From Emcibacter sp. (GTDB lineage: Bacteria; Pseudomonadota; Alphaproteobacteria; Sphingomonadales; Emcibacteraceae), in the NCBI GenBank assembly GCA_021741205.1, contig JAIOYI010000001.1, positions 310,001 through 374,000 on the forward strand: a stretch of 64,000 nucleotides of DNA. Reading direction: 5' to 3'. Position numbers and translations under genes: made by a program. Each line of letters opens with the position of its first letter. Positions within the stretch are counted from its first letter, which is position 1. The notes below the pieces were generated by a model. It saw only the letters and a program-made list of their open reading frames with translations. It was not told the origin of the DNA and did no database searches. This document shows, in pieces, positions 30,672 through 38,654 of this stretch.

Positions 30672-31100
30672 ATGACTATACACAGTGATTTCACAGCCAG
30701 CAACAGCCAGGGCATTGATAAATTAAAAAACACCTATTTGCATTGGACCAAAACACAACTGAATAAATTACATGACCATATTCACCTCTTAGAGGATCAT
30801 TATAGCAAAAAACCCAATAATTTGGTGGAAGAAATATTTGATCTAACCCATAATATCAAAGAGTTAGGGGGAAGCTTCGGTTACTATCTTATAACGGATA
30901 TTGCATCATCTTTATGTGAATATGTTCATTATAAGGAAAAAATTACGGAAGTTCAGCCTTATATCGTATCCGCCCATGTCAGAGCCATGTCTGTGGTTCT
31001 CTCAGAAGAAATAGAAGGGTCTGGTGGCGAGGAGGGCAATAATATTATTATCCGCCTCCATAAAATGGTTGAAGAAGAAAACAATAGAAAAAAGCTATAA
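30672..31100 (+). CDS. HPt-domain phosphotransfer protein
   Basis: A 142-aa helical protein from ATG 30672; a TTG four codons upstream (30660) is possible but less likely. Residues about 45-115 match a histidine phosphotransfer domain. The helix DLTHNIKELGGSFGYYL carries the phospho-accepting His60 in the canonical H-x-[IL]-K-x-x-[GS]-x-x-[FL]-G arrangement. No receiver or kinase domain is fused, so it should relay between separate partners. No histidine kinase or response regulator is encoded in the window. Its stop is 2 bp from the stop of the convergent HD-GYP-like gene. Confidence 0.78.
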   Translation: MTIHSDFTASNSQGIDKLKNTYLHWTKTQLNKLHDHIHLLEDHYSKKPNNLVEEIFDLTHNIKELGGSFGYYLITDIASSLCEYVHYKEKITEVQPYIVSAHVRAMSVVLSEEIEGSGGEEGNNIIIRLHKMVEEENNRKKL

Positions 31101-31102
31101 TT

Positions 31103-33238
31103 TCAGCCCTCGGTATGCGGCAAGCTTTCCCCATCATCATCTATTGCAAGAATGACAGGTACGCCAAATTCTTTCCATTTATCCAACCCATCCTTATTTT
31201 CCAGATAATTCAACAAGGCTGTAACTGGTTTTCTATCATAAATATGGTCCGCATCATTTAATAATAATGAGGCGGCCTTGATCATATCCATGCCCGCTCT
31301 ATGGGCTCTAGCACTCGACATGCCGACAAAGGCATTGGCCACGGCCACAATGCGGGCCGACACCAAAATATCTTGTCCAGCCAACCCTTCAGGCGTTCCA
31401 GAACCATCCCAATGGGCTCTTACTTGGCGCAAAGTTTTGACCACAGGGCCATCAAAATCCACCGTTTCCAGCATATCTGCGCTTTTCATGATACTTGAAC
31501 GGATGGCGGTCAGCTCGTCTTCTGATAACCCCTTTGGTCGGGTGAGAAGTTCACGGGGGACAAGTATTTTACCCAAATTCATCAGGGCACCCGCAATATT
31601 TGCTGTATCGCACGTCACATCATCCATATTCATTTCCTGCGCAATGGCAAAGGATACCATCGCCACCCGCTCCGAATGTCTAGCACTGTAGGGATCTCGA
31701 CTATCAATCACCATGGTCAATGTGCTGACCAGATTTTTTAAGGCGGTTTCCCGACGTTCCCTTTCCCGAACAATGGGCGAAATATCTTCAGCAACCATCA
31801 GAACGCCCTTCTCATGGTCAACAGACAGAGGAATATAATCGGATTTAATGGTCATGCCGCTATCGGCAAATTTTTCGACAAAAGAAAGAGCTTTTTCATT
31901 TTTCAGAACGTCAAGACAGTATTTTTCCGTATTAGGCGACTTAAGAGTAAGAGAAACAGACCCAATTTTCTTACCTACCAAATCTTTACTATCTAACCCC
32001 GTACCCTTAATGGCCTGAGCATTGGCAAAACTATAACAACCATGGTCATCTATTGCGGTAATGGCCGTGGGCTGGCTATCGGTGACAATTTGTAGGAAAT
32101 GGCTCAGCTTTTCATACCTCTGCATTAATATTTTTTGCAATTCCGCGGCACGTGCCACCCTTACTGATATGCCATGACGCCAGATGAGTATGATCAAAAT
32201 ACTAATCGCCAAAATAGAAAGTCCTGAAATCCACATAATCGCATTTTTTCTGGCCACTATGGCATTAAGCACTTCTTGAGAATCAACTGTTCGCAAAAGA
32301 ACCCAGTTTGTATCCTTAATTTTGCGACCCGTGACCAAAACTTTCTTGCCGTCATAATTGATCCGTTCCGCAAAGCCACCCGTTGTTTCCTGAGCATTTT
32401 CCAAAGCAAAGACCGCCGCAAGGGACTCATTCTTCCCGTCCAGAACAATGGTCAATGGTTGGTTTAAATCACCATTTTCATTCCTTAGAGGTGACAAATA
32501 TTCCACAGATGTTTCATTCTTTCGAACAAGATAATTTTTTGCTGTTTTACTGATTTCGCCAGGCTGAATAAGTTTCTGATAAACTTCATCAGGGACCACT
32601 TTAATCCCAACAACAAAACCAATGGCAGGACTGCTGTTATCATCCTGCACACCAAAAATGGGCGCAACAAAAGAGAGGGTTGGTTCGCCCTGCTCCCCTT
32701 TATAGGGGCCATAGCTTATAACGTCGCTATTGGCGCCCCGCTCCAGATATAGGGCAATGCTGCGGATAACAGACGGCATGGAGGCCGTTGAAACAATAAT
32801 CTTTCCCTGTTGATCCGTTAAGGCTAGACCAGCAATTTTTGCATTTTGGATGTTGGCATTCACGGTAAAGTCTCTACTTACCTCATGCATATAGCCATTT
32901 TGCTGAGCGACTGATTTCATCATATTTTCAAGATACGAGGCCTGTGCCATGGAATTTTCATCATTCAAATCCCCACTAGCCTCCTCAATATTACCCACAT
33001 AAATTCTTAAATTGGGGTTTTCAGCAAGGCGGGTAATAATTTTCTTTTCTCCATCCAACCATTCTTCGATAGCGGTCTGTCGACTATTGATCACGACGGC
33101 CATTTGACGTTGCCAGACCAAACTGTCCCGATCTGATTCTGACTGGGCAAATTTATGAGCAAGAAATAATGCAATTGCAGCCCCGACAACAACTGTCATG
33201 GCCAAGGCGATAACGGCTAAATTAGGTCGTATATTCAT
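31103..33238 (-). CDS. Membrane sensor with Cache-like, PAS and degenerate HD-GYP domains
   Basis: About 711 aa from ATG 33238, preceded by GAGGCAGGATGG. An N-terminal TM helix (about 7-27), a large periplasmic dCache-like domain (about 30-330) and a second TM helix (WISGLSILAISILIILIW) are followed by a PAS region (about 380-490) and an HD-GYP-like domain (about 515-690). The HD-GYP core is altered: the LHDIGK position reads LMNLGK (HD to MN), the HHE position keeps only AHWDGSGTP, and the later VADVFDA position reads VANAFVG. It therefore probably lacks phosphodiesterase activity and may bind rather than cleave c-di-GMP. It is divergent from the BTLCP protease. Confidence 0.8.
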   Translation of the reverse strand: MNIRPNLAVIALAMTVVVGAAIALFLAHKFAQSESDRDSLVWQRQMAVVINSRQTAIEEWLDGEKKIITRLAENPNLRIYVGNIEEASGDLNDENSMAQASYLENMMKSVAQQNGYMHEVSRDFTVNANIQNAKIAGLALTDQQGKIIVSTASMPSVIRSIALYLERGANSDVISYGPYKGEQGEPTLSFVAPIFGVQDDNSSPAIGFVVGIKVVPDEVYQKLIQPGEISKTAKNYLVRKNETSVEYLSPLRNENGDLNQPLTIVLDGKNESLAAVFALENAQETTGGFAERINYDGKKVLVTGRKIKDTNWVLLRTVDSQEVLNAIVARKNAIMWISGLSILAISILIILIWRHGISVRVARAAELQKILMQRYEKLSHFLQIVTDSQPTAITAIDDHGCYSFANAQAIKGTGLDSKDLVGKKIGSVSLTLKSPNTEKYCLDVLKNEKALSFVEKFADSGMTIKSDYIPLSVDHEKGVLMVAEDISPIVRERERRETALKNLVSTLTMVIDSRDPYSARHSERVAMVSFAIAQEMNMDDVTCDTANIAGALMNLGKILVPRELLTRPKGLSEDELTAIRSSIMKSADMLETVDFDGPVVKTLRQVRAHWDGSGTPEGLAGQDILVSARIVAVANAFVGMSSARAHRAGMDMIKAASLLLNDADHIYDRKPVTALLNYLENKDGLDKWKEFGVPVILAIDDDGESLPHTEG

Positions 33239-33334
33239 TATTATTACCCATCCTGCCTCAAAATTAAGAGGCAATTTTTAAAATTTTTTAAGATTTATGT
33301 AACCATACTCCGTATATAGTGGAGAAGTAAAGAA

Positions 33335-33363
33335 TTGGATTATCTGTCATTAAATTCTATAAT
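33335..33363 (+). promoter_or_regulatory. Predicted promoter of the BTLCP protease gene
   Basis: TTGGAT (33335-33340) is followed after 17 bp by a perfect TATAAT (33358-33363). Transcription would start near 33370, about 40 nt before ATG 33412. Confidence 0.6.
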
Positions 33364-33411
33364 AGTTATCAGAAAAATGCTAGAAATGCCGCTTGAATAA
33401 CAAAATCATGG

Positions 33412-34104
33412 ATGAGAAATTTGTACCAAAATCGGATTATCGTTATCAATTATTTTATGGTGTTCTGTACGGCGTTATGGCTTTTGAGCTCTTCTGCTTA
33501 CGCAGAAGGGGACACACCTGAAAAAAAACCAGAAACGGGATTATTCGGCTCCCATGAAATTATGAGCCACCAACTTTCTGCCTTTAAAAAGTGGAACAGC
33601 ATGCTCGCCCGCAATAAGGACGACTTTCAAACAACCCCTCTAGGTCATGCACCCTGCCGTAAAAGACTTAACCAAAAATGTTATGTGGATGACTGGCATG
33701 ATTTTCTGGCATTCTTAAAAGATAAGCCAAAAGATCAGCAAATATCTGAAATCAATATTTATATTAATAATGCCCCTTATATTACAGATATCATTAACTG
33801 GGGCATTCCTGATTATTGGGCCTCTCTTCTGCAATTTTTGAGAAAAGATGGGGATTGCGAGGACTATGCCATCGCCAAATATTTGTCCCTGAAAGAACTT
33901 GGCTTTGATGCGGATATGATGCGTATTGTGGTGGTTCAAGATACTAATCTTAACATCGCTCATGCGGTTCTTGTGGTCACTTCTGCTGGGGATCGCTTGA
34001 TATTAGATAATCAAATTTCCTTTGTGGTTAAGGAAAAGGCCGTATTACATTATAAGCCATATTACTCTATTAATGAGAATGCATGGTGGCTTCACAACAT
34101 GTAA
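33412..34104 (+). CDS. Transglutaminase-like cysteine protease (BTLCP, LapG-like)
   Basis: The 230-aa periplasmic protein has a signal peptide (FMVFCTALWLLSSSAYA, cleavage near residue 31). The catalytic triad of the bacterial transglutaminase-like cysteine protease family is visible: Cys149 in DGDCEDYA, His184 in AHAVLVV and Asp199 in LDNQ. The best-known member, LapG, releases giant adhesins from the outer membrane when c-di-GMP falls. Here the gene is divergent from a degenerate HD-GYP sensor and 158 bp upstream of a degenerate EAL protein. Neither a LapD-like receptor nor an adhesin substrate is in the window. Confidence 0.88.
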   Translation: MRNLYQNRIIVINYFMVFCTALWLLSSSAYAEGDTPEKKPETGLFGSHEIMSHQLSAFKKWNSMLARNKDDFQTTPLGHAPCRKRLNQKCYVDDWHDFLAFLKDKPKDQQISEINIYINNAPYITDIINWGIPDYWASLLQFLRKDGDCEDYAIAKYLSLKELGFDADMMRIVVVQDTNLNIAHAVLVVTSAGDRLILDNQISFVVKEKAVLHYKPYYSINENAWWLHNM

Positions 34105-34262
34105 GAGTATATTTTCTTTAGGCAAAATCCCCCAATCATATTAAAATATTAATAAGACAACTTTTATTTAACTAAATTTGATATAAAATAAAACTATTGT
34201 TCACATTTTAGTAAAAAATGAGAACCAAACAATATTTATAATCAAATTAGGGTCACAAAAAA

Positions 34263-35594
34263 ATGAACAATACCGCTTATATGGAAAGTTCCGCATCCCC
34301 AGATCAACTGGACGAGCTTATGACTGCCATGCGGTCTGTTAAAAGACATCCTCAAGGCTATAGCGGTCTGCATTTGAATTTTTCCCTGCTTGATCGTGAA
34401 CATAAACAACCCTACCACCGCCGCATCATAGCAACAGCTTTTAACAAACTTATTAAAAGTCACGACGGTCAAATTTTTTGGACAAGACATTTTGATCTAA
34501 TTTTTATCTGCAAGGATTGCTCCAATGCCCAGCTTGATATTGCCATTCTGGCCGCCCGCAGAGCCGTAGAAGACAGCCCAGTTGTAAAGGAATATATTGA
34601 TGCCGGGCGTGATGATGCCCTGTGTGACTGGTATGATTTAAATAAAGATATGGACCAATTTATGAAAATGGTCGAAAATCTTAAAATAACTTCCGAAACA
34701 GAACAGCCTAAAGTCTCCAACCTCAAATCAATGGTCGATAAATTAAAAGACAATATTTCTAACGACCCCATACCGCAAAAACCATTTTTGTCTTCTCCGT
34801 CATCCTCTCCTAAGGAGTCCGCAACCGTATCCTCCTATATTCCAAAATCCCAAAGGGATAACAACACGCCCATGGGACCTATGCAATTGGATCAATTAGA
34901 ACGTAACTTAGTGAATATGGATATTTTCCGTATGATGGCAAATCAGACGGCATATGTCATTGTTGGTGATTCCAATCCCCAACCCATTTTTGTTGAACAT
35001 TTTATTGCCGTGGCTGAAATCAAAAAAAGCCTGCTGCCAAATTATAATATGCATGCGGATAAGTGGCTCTTTCAACGGCTCACCAGAAGCTTCGACAATA
35101 AATTAATGCAGATCCTGCCTGAAAAAAATATGGTTCAAGGGCAAGTTGTCAGTATCAATATTAATGTGGAAACCATTTTTACTCCTGAGTTTGACAAATT
35201 CATTACAAAATTCAAACGCCTCCACCACCAACCCCTGATTTTGGAGATGGCTTTGTTTGATGTTATTTCCGATATACAAAAATATTTTGATGCCCGTGAT
35301 AAACTGACGAATTTGGGCTGCCGAATATGTTTGGATGCGATGGATGTACAATCTTTGGCGGTTTTAGACCGTGAAATTTTGGCCGTTGACTTTCTTAAAA
35401 TAAGCTGGAAACCAAACTATAAAAATCTCATCGGCGGACCCATGGAAAAGAAAATTATCGCCGCCATCGAAGCCCAAGGGAAAATGCGCATTATTCTTTG
35501 TCATTGCGATACGAAAGAAGCATTAGATTTTGGAAAGTCTGTTGGTATTCACATGTATCAGGGATTTCTGATTGATAAGAAATATAATCAATAA
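34263..35594 (+). CDS. Cytoplasmic protein with degenerate GGDEF-like and EAL domains
   Basis: A 443-aa soluble protein. Residues about 15-115 resemble a GGDEF fold without its signature (the GG[DE]EF region reads WTRHFDLIFI). A Ser/Pro-rich linker (about 165-205) follows. The C-terminal part, about 210-440, aligns by eye with an EAL domain: ILEMALFDV for the E-L-T-E region, CLDAMDVQSLAVL where DDFGTG is usual, VDFLKISW for VD.LKID, and IILCHCDTKE for the A-E-G-V-E loop, ending MYQGFLI. The metal-binding DD and the AEGVE glutamate are missing, so it is probably an inactive binder or scaffold. Confidence 0.68.
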   Translation: MNNTAYMESSASPDQLDELMTAMRSVKRHPQGYSGLHLNFSLLDREHKQPYHRRIIATAFNKLIKSHDGQIFWTRHFDLIFICKDCSNAQLDIAILAARRAVEDSPVVKEYIDAGRDDALCDWYDLNKDMDQFMKMVENLKITSETEQPKVSNLKSMVDKLKDNISNDPIPQKPFLSSPSSSPKESATVSSYIPKSQRDNNTPMGPMQLDQLERNLVNMDIFRMMANQTAYVIVGDSNPQPIFVEHFIAVAEIKKSLLPNYNMHADKWLFQRLTRSFDNKLMQILPEKNMVQGQVVSININVETIFTPEFDKFITKFKRLHHQPLILEMALFDVISDIQKYFDARDKLTNLGCRICLDAMDVQSLAVLDREILAVDFLKISWKPNYKNLIGGPMEKKIIAAIEAQGKMRIILCHCDTKEALDFGKSVGIHMYQGFLIDKKYNQ

Positions 35595-35612
35595 AAAATA
35601 TACCACACCGCT

Positions 35613-36176
35613 TTAACGAACCGCACCTGCATCTTTTAAGAGCCTCTCCGCATTTCTCCGCCTGCCGTCAATGGCATGTTGTAAGGGAGATCGCCCCGAA
35701 TAATCTTCAATGGTATAATCAGCACCCGCCTTCAGAAGGGAAGCCACAATTTGATCTTTTCGAGCAAGAACAGCCGCAATCAAAGGGGTAGTGCCATTAT
35801 CATCGGCAAAGTTCAAACCTGCCCCTTCCTTTATCAATAAATCGACCATAGCATTATCGCCACCTGCGGCCGCAATCAGCAACGGCACCTTACCATCCTT
35901 GCCATAAAGATCGGTCTTTGCCCCATTGCTAATAAGATATCCTGCCAAAGAAACATCTTTCTTCTTCGTTGCAATGATGAGCGGCGTTGTATCATCATCG
36001 TAATCCCGCGTATTGATATTTACACCCTTCTCAATAGCAACTTTGATTTCACGGTAGTCCTGCTCCTTAACAGCCTTCATAAATTTATAAGATGCCGAAA
36101 AATTTTGAGCCTCTGCGGGAACAAGGAAAAAGCCTGCAAACATCATAAATAAGACAATATTTTTTATTACCCGCAT
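35613..36176 (-). CDS. Secreted ankyrin-repeat protein
   Basis: The 187-aa protein has a signal peptide (NIVLFMMFAGFFLVPAEA, cleavage after residue 23) and about four ankyrin repeats (residues 35-185), shown by recurring TPLI.A, G...DL and LL..GA elements. It is probably periplasmic and used for protein-protein contact. The partner is unknown. It faces the EAL-like gene convergently at 18 bp. Confidence 0.83.
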   Translation of the reverse strand: MRVIKNIVLFMMFAGFFLVPAEAQNFSASYKFMKAVKEQDYREIKVAIEKGVNINTRDYDDDTTPLIIATKKKDVSLAGYLISNGAKTDLYGKDGKVPLLIAAAGGDNAMVDLLIKEGAGLNFADDNGTTPLIAAVLARKDQIVASLLKAGADYTIEDYSGRSPLQHAIDGRRRNAERLLKDAGAVR

Positions 36177-36291
36177 TTCATACTCCAGTTTTTAAGTCGC
36201 ATTCTTCTTCAATGCCTATTATCATAGAGATATATAGGGTATATTGACCCCCATAATAAAGACATTATTTTTTGATACCTAGAAAGACACC

Positions 36292-36903
36292 ATGACCAAA
36301 TCAAAAATATTTTTAATTCTATTCCTAATATTAGCAATCAGTGTAGCAATTCTTATGCTTATCAGTCAACCAAAGGACACGCCAACAGCCGCACAAAATA
36401 TTAAAGCACTGATTGGCGGGCCTTTTTCCTTAATTGACCATCATGGCAAAAACGTGACGGATCAAGACTTCAAGGGCAAATATATGCTCATTTATTTTGG
36501 TTATACCTTTTGTCCAGACGTATGCCCCACAGAATTACAAATTATGTCCGATGCCCTTGACCGTTTGCCAGAAACCACATTGAACGAAATTTTTCCAATT
36601 TTCATCACCGTTGATCCAGACCGAGATACGATTGACGTCATGACGCAATATGTACAAGCCTTCCATCCAAAAATGATTGGCTTAACGGGCAGTGAAGAAC
36701 AGGTTAAGACTGTTAAGGCGGCGTACCGTGTTTATGCGGCAAAGGAAATTTCAAAAGACAATACTATAGACAAGGATGCTTATCTGGTCAGTCATACATC
36801 ATATATATATCTTATAGATAGAAACGGCGAGTATGTTACCCATTTCAGAAGCCAAACAGACCCCAAAGTGATGGCTGAACGCCTTCTCGCCGAGATAAAA
36901 TAA
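36292..36903 (+). CDS. SCO1/SenC-family copper chaperone
   Basis: The 203-aa protein has an N-terminal membrane anchor ([17 protein letters not shown]) and a thioredoxin-like fold. The copper-binding CxxxC is in FCPDVCPTE (about residue 78), with the distal histidine in [10 protein letters not shown] (about 165). SCO proteins deliver copper to the CuA site of cytochrome c oxidase. No oxidase genes lie nearby. It is followed after 15 bp by the YcgN-like gene. Confidence 0.92.
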   Translation: MTKSKIFLILFLILAISVAILMLISQPKDTPTAAQNIKALIGGPFSLIDHHGKNVTDQDFKGKYMLIYFGYTFCPDVCPTELQIMSDALDRLPETTLNEIFPIFITVDPDRDTIDVMTQYVQAFHPKMIGLTGSEEQVKTVKAAYRVYAAKEISKDNTIDKDAYLVSHTSYIYLIDRNGEYVTHFRSQTDPKVMAERLLAEIK

Positions 36904-36918
36904 GAAAAGACTTTACCC

Positions 36919-37383
36919 ATGACATCACCAAAATTCTGGCTTGATAAAAAACTGTCCGAAATGACAAATGAAGAATGGGAATCGCTTTGTGACGGCTGTG
37001 GTCGTTGTTGCCTCCATAAGCTAGAAGACTATGAGACGGGTGAGGTTGCCTATACCAATGTGGCCTGTCGCCTGCTTGATATCACAAGCTGTCGTTGTAA
37101 AAATTATCCAATGCGTCAAAAACTCATTCCTGATTGTGTTCTCTTAACGGCGGATCAGGTGCAGGAATTTCATTGGTTGCCTGAGGCATGTGCTTACCGA
37201 CTGATAAGCGAAGGCAAAGACCTCTATCCTTGGCACCCTCTCGTTTCAGGAACCCCTGACACTGTCCATAAGGCGCTTATATCCGTTAGGGACTGGGCTA
37301 TTCCAGAGCAAGTGGCCGGAGATTTAGAGGATCACATCATCCAGAGAGGTGATTTTAGGGCGAAAAAGGACGTCTTACCATGA
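36919..37383 (+). CDS. YcgN/UPF0260-family cysteine-cluster protein
   Basis: The 154-aa protein has the family's cysteine clusters CDGCGRCC (about residue 24), then C..C (SCRCKNY) and a later PDC, and the helper motif MTNEEWESLCDGCG. The pattern suggests metal or Fe-S binding (CxxCxxCC type). The function is unknown. It overlaps the following gene by 4 bp (ATGA), so the two are translationally coupled. Confidence 0.85.
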   Translation: MTSPKFWLDKKLSEMTNEEWESLCDGCGRCCLHKLEDYETGEVAYTNVACRLLDITSCRCKNYPMRQKLIPDCVLLTADQVQEFHWLPEACAYRLISEGKDLYPWHPLVSGTPDTVHKALISVRDWAIPEQVAGDLEDHIIQRGDFRAKKDVLP

Positions 37384-38060
37384 CCGAATATTACGTTGGT
37401 GATTTTCCCCTTATATTACGCCGTCATCCTCGTGCCCGCAATCTTAAGCTACGATTCGAAGCCAAAAGCGGTTCGGCTCTTCTCACCCTTCCCCATGGGG
37501 TTTCAGACCGCAAAGCAATCCAATTTGCCCAGCAAAACCATGGTTGGATTAAAAATCAATATGATAAGGCTCCCAAAGCCATACCGCTTCAATCTGGTCA
37601 AATTATTCCTTTTCAGGGAAAGTCCGTTACCATCCTTCATGAAGAGAGGGAGACGGCCATAATTCAACACAGGGGTGATCACTTAATCGTCGGTGGGCCA
37701 AAGGCTGCCTTTGAAAAAAGACTTCAAAATTGGCTTATCAAACAGGCTCGCATCACTTTTAAAGAGACCGTGGATAATTTTGCTCCTCTTTTGCAACATC
37801 AACCCCACCGAATTATGGTACGGGATACAAAAAGCCGATGGGGCAGTTGTTCCAGCAAAAAAAACCTGTCTTTTTCATGGCGCCTTATTATGGCACCGCC
37901 TGAGATATTACATTATGTGGTGGCCCATGAAATGGCGCATCTTGTGGAAATGAATCATAGTCCTGCCTTTTGGAATGTGGTGGGAAAATTATGCCCGGAC
38001 TGGCGAAAATCACGCCGCTGGCTAAAATCCAAGGGCAACGGATTGATGATAATCGGGTAA
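37380..38060 (+). CDS. YgjP-like zinc metallopeptidase (SprT/M48-like, DUF45)
   Basis: The 226-aa protein has the C-terminal zinc site HEMAHLVEMNHS (about residue 182-193: HExxH plus a downstream His) and the family segments TKSRWGSCSSKKNLSFSWRL and LIMAPPEILHYVVAHE. It is probably a cytoplasmic peptidase of the WLM/YgjP group. The last 39 bases overlap the 3' end of the convergent MaoC-like gene. Confidence 0.87.
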   Translation: MTEYYVGDFPLILRRHPRARNLKLRFEAKSGSALLTLPHGVSDRKAIQFAQQNHGWIKNQYDKAPKAIPLQSGQIIPFQGKSVTILHEERETAIIQHRGDHLIVGGPKAAFEKRLQNWLIKQARITFKETVDNFAPLLQHQPHRIMVRDTKSRWGSCSSKKNLSFSWRLIMAPPEILHYVVAHEMAHLVEMNHSPAFWNVVGKLCPDWRKSRRWLKSKGNGLMIIG

Positions 38061-38558
38061 TATGGTCTTTTCCATGAGAGTTGATGTATTATTTTGCCTT
38101 TTTGCCAATAATAATTTCAAATTCATTGTCAGAACAGGACTGTTACACCATTCCTTTTCCATAACAATATGAAAATTTGCCATCCTATTTTTTTCATCAA
38201 GACGATCTAATGCGGATAGTTTGAGCCGAATGCTCACGCGGCTGCCCGTTCTGACGGGCTCCAAGAATTTTATAGAATCGGCGCCTTTATTTTGTCCATA
38301 ACTCAAACCAGAAAATGAAAGTATGTGATCAAATAATGAAGGGACAAGGGACAAAAGCAGATAATTTGGCACGATAGTTTTGCCTGATACAAGCTCTGTT
38401 CTCGCCTGTTCCTCATCCACGTGCATCCATTGAAAATTTCCCGTGGCTTCGGCAAATTTATTCACCCTATTCTGATTGATTTCGATCCATTTAGATCGAC
38501 CAAATTCATGGCCAATATATTGGGCGATATCCTGAATGTTAATGTCTCGTTCTGCCAT
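38022..38558 (-). CDS. MaoC-like hot-dog dehydratase-family protein
   Basis: The 178-aa protein has one hot-dog domain (about residues 10-150). The hydratase-like segment is NFQWMHVDEEQA (about 40-51), which matches the D/H catalytic region of MaoC and NodN proteins, and a later FLEPVRTGSRVSI is typical of acyl-CoA-binding members. It may hydrate an enoyl-CoA. The tail is unusually long and crosses the 3' end of the convergent metallopeptidase gene by 39 bp. Confidence 0.75.
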   Translation of the reverse strand: MAERDINIQDIAQYIGHEFGRSKWIEINQNRVNKFAEATGNFQWMHVDEEQARTELVSGKTIVPNYLLLSLVPSLFDHILSFSGLSYGQNKGADSIKFLEPVRTGSRVSIRLKLSALDRLDEKNRMANFHIVMEKEWCNSPVLTMNLKLLLAKRQNNTSTLMEKTILPDYHQSVALGF

Positions 38559-38654
38559 AGCCGTTCCAAAATAGATTTTTCATGGAACCAATATAACAGT
38601 CGTCAATTACAAATTCGTCAATGGTGCATAAGCTTTGATTAAAATTTGATATTA

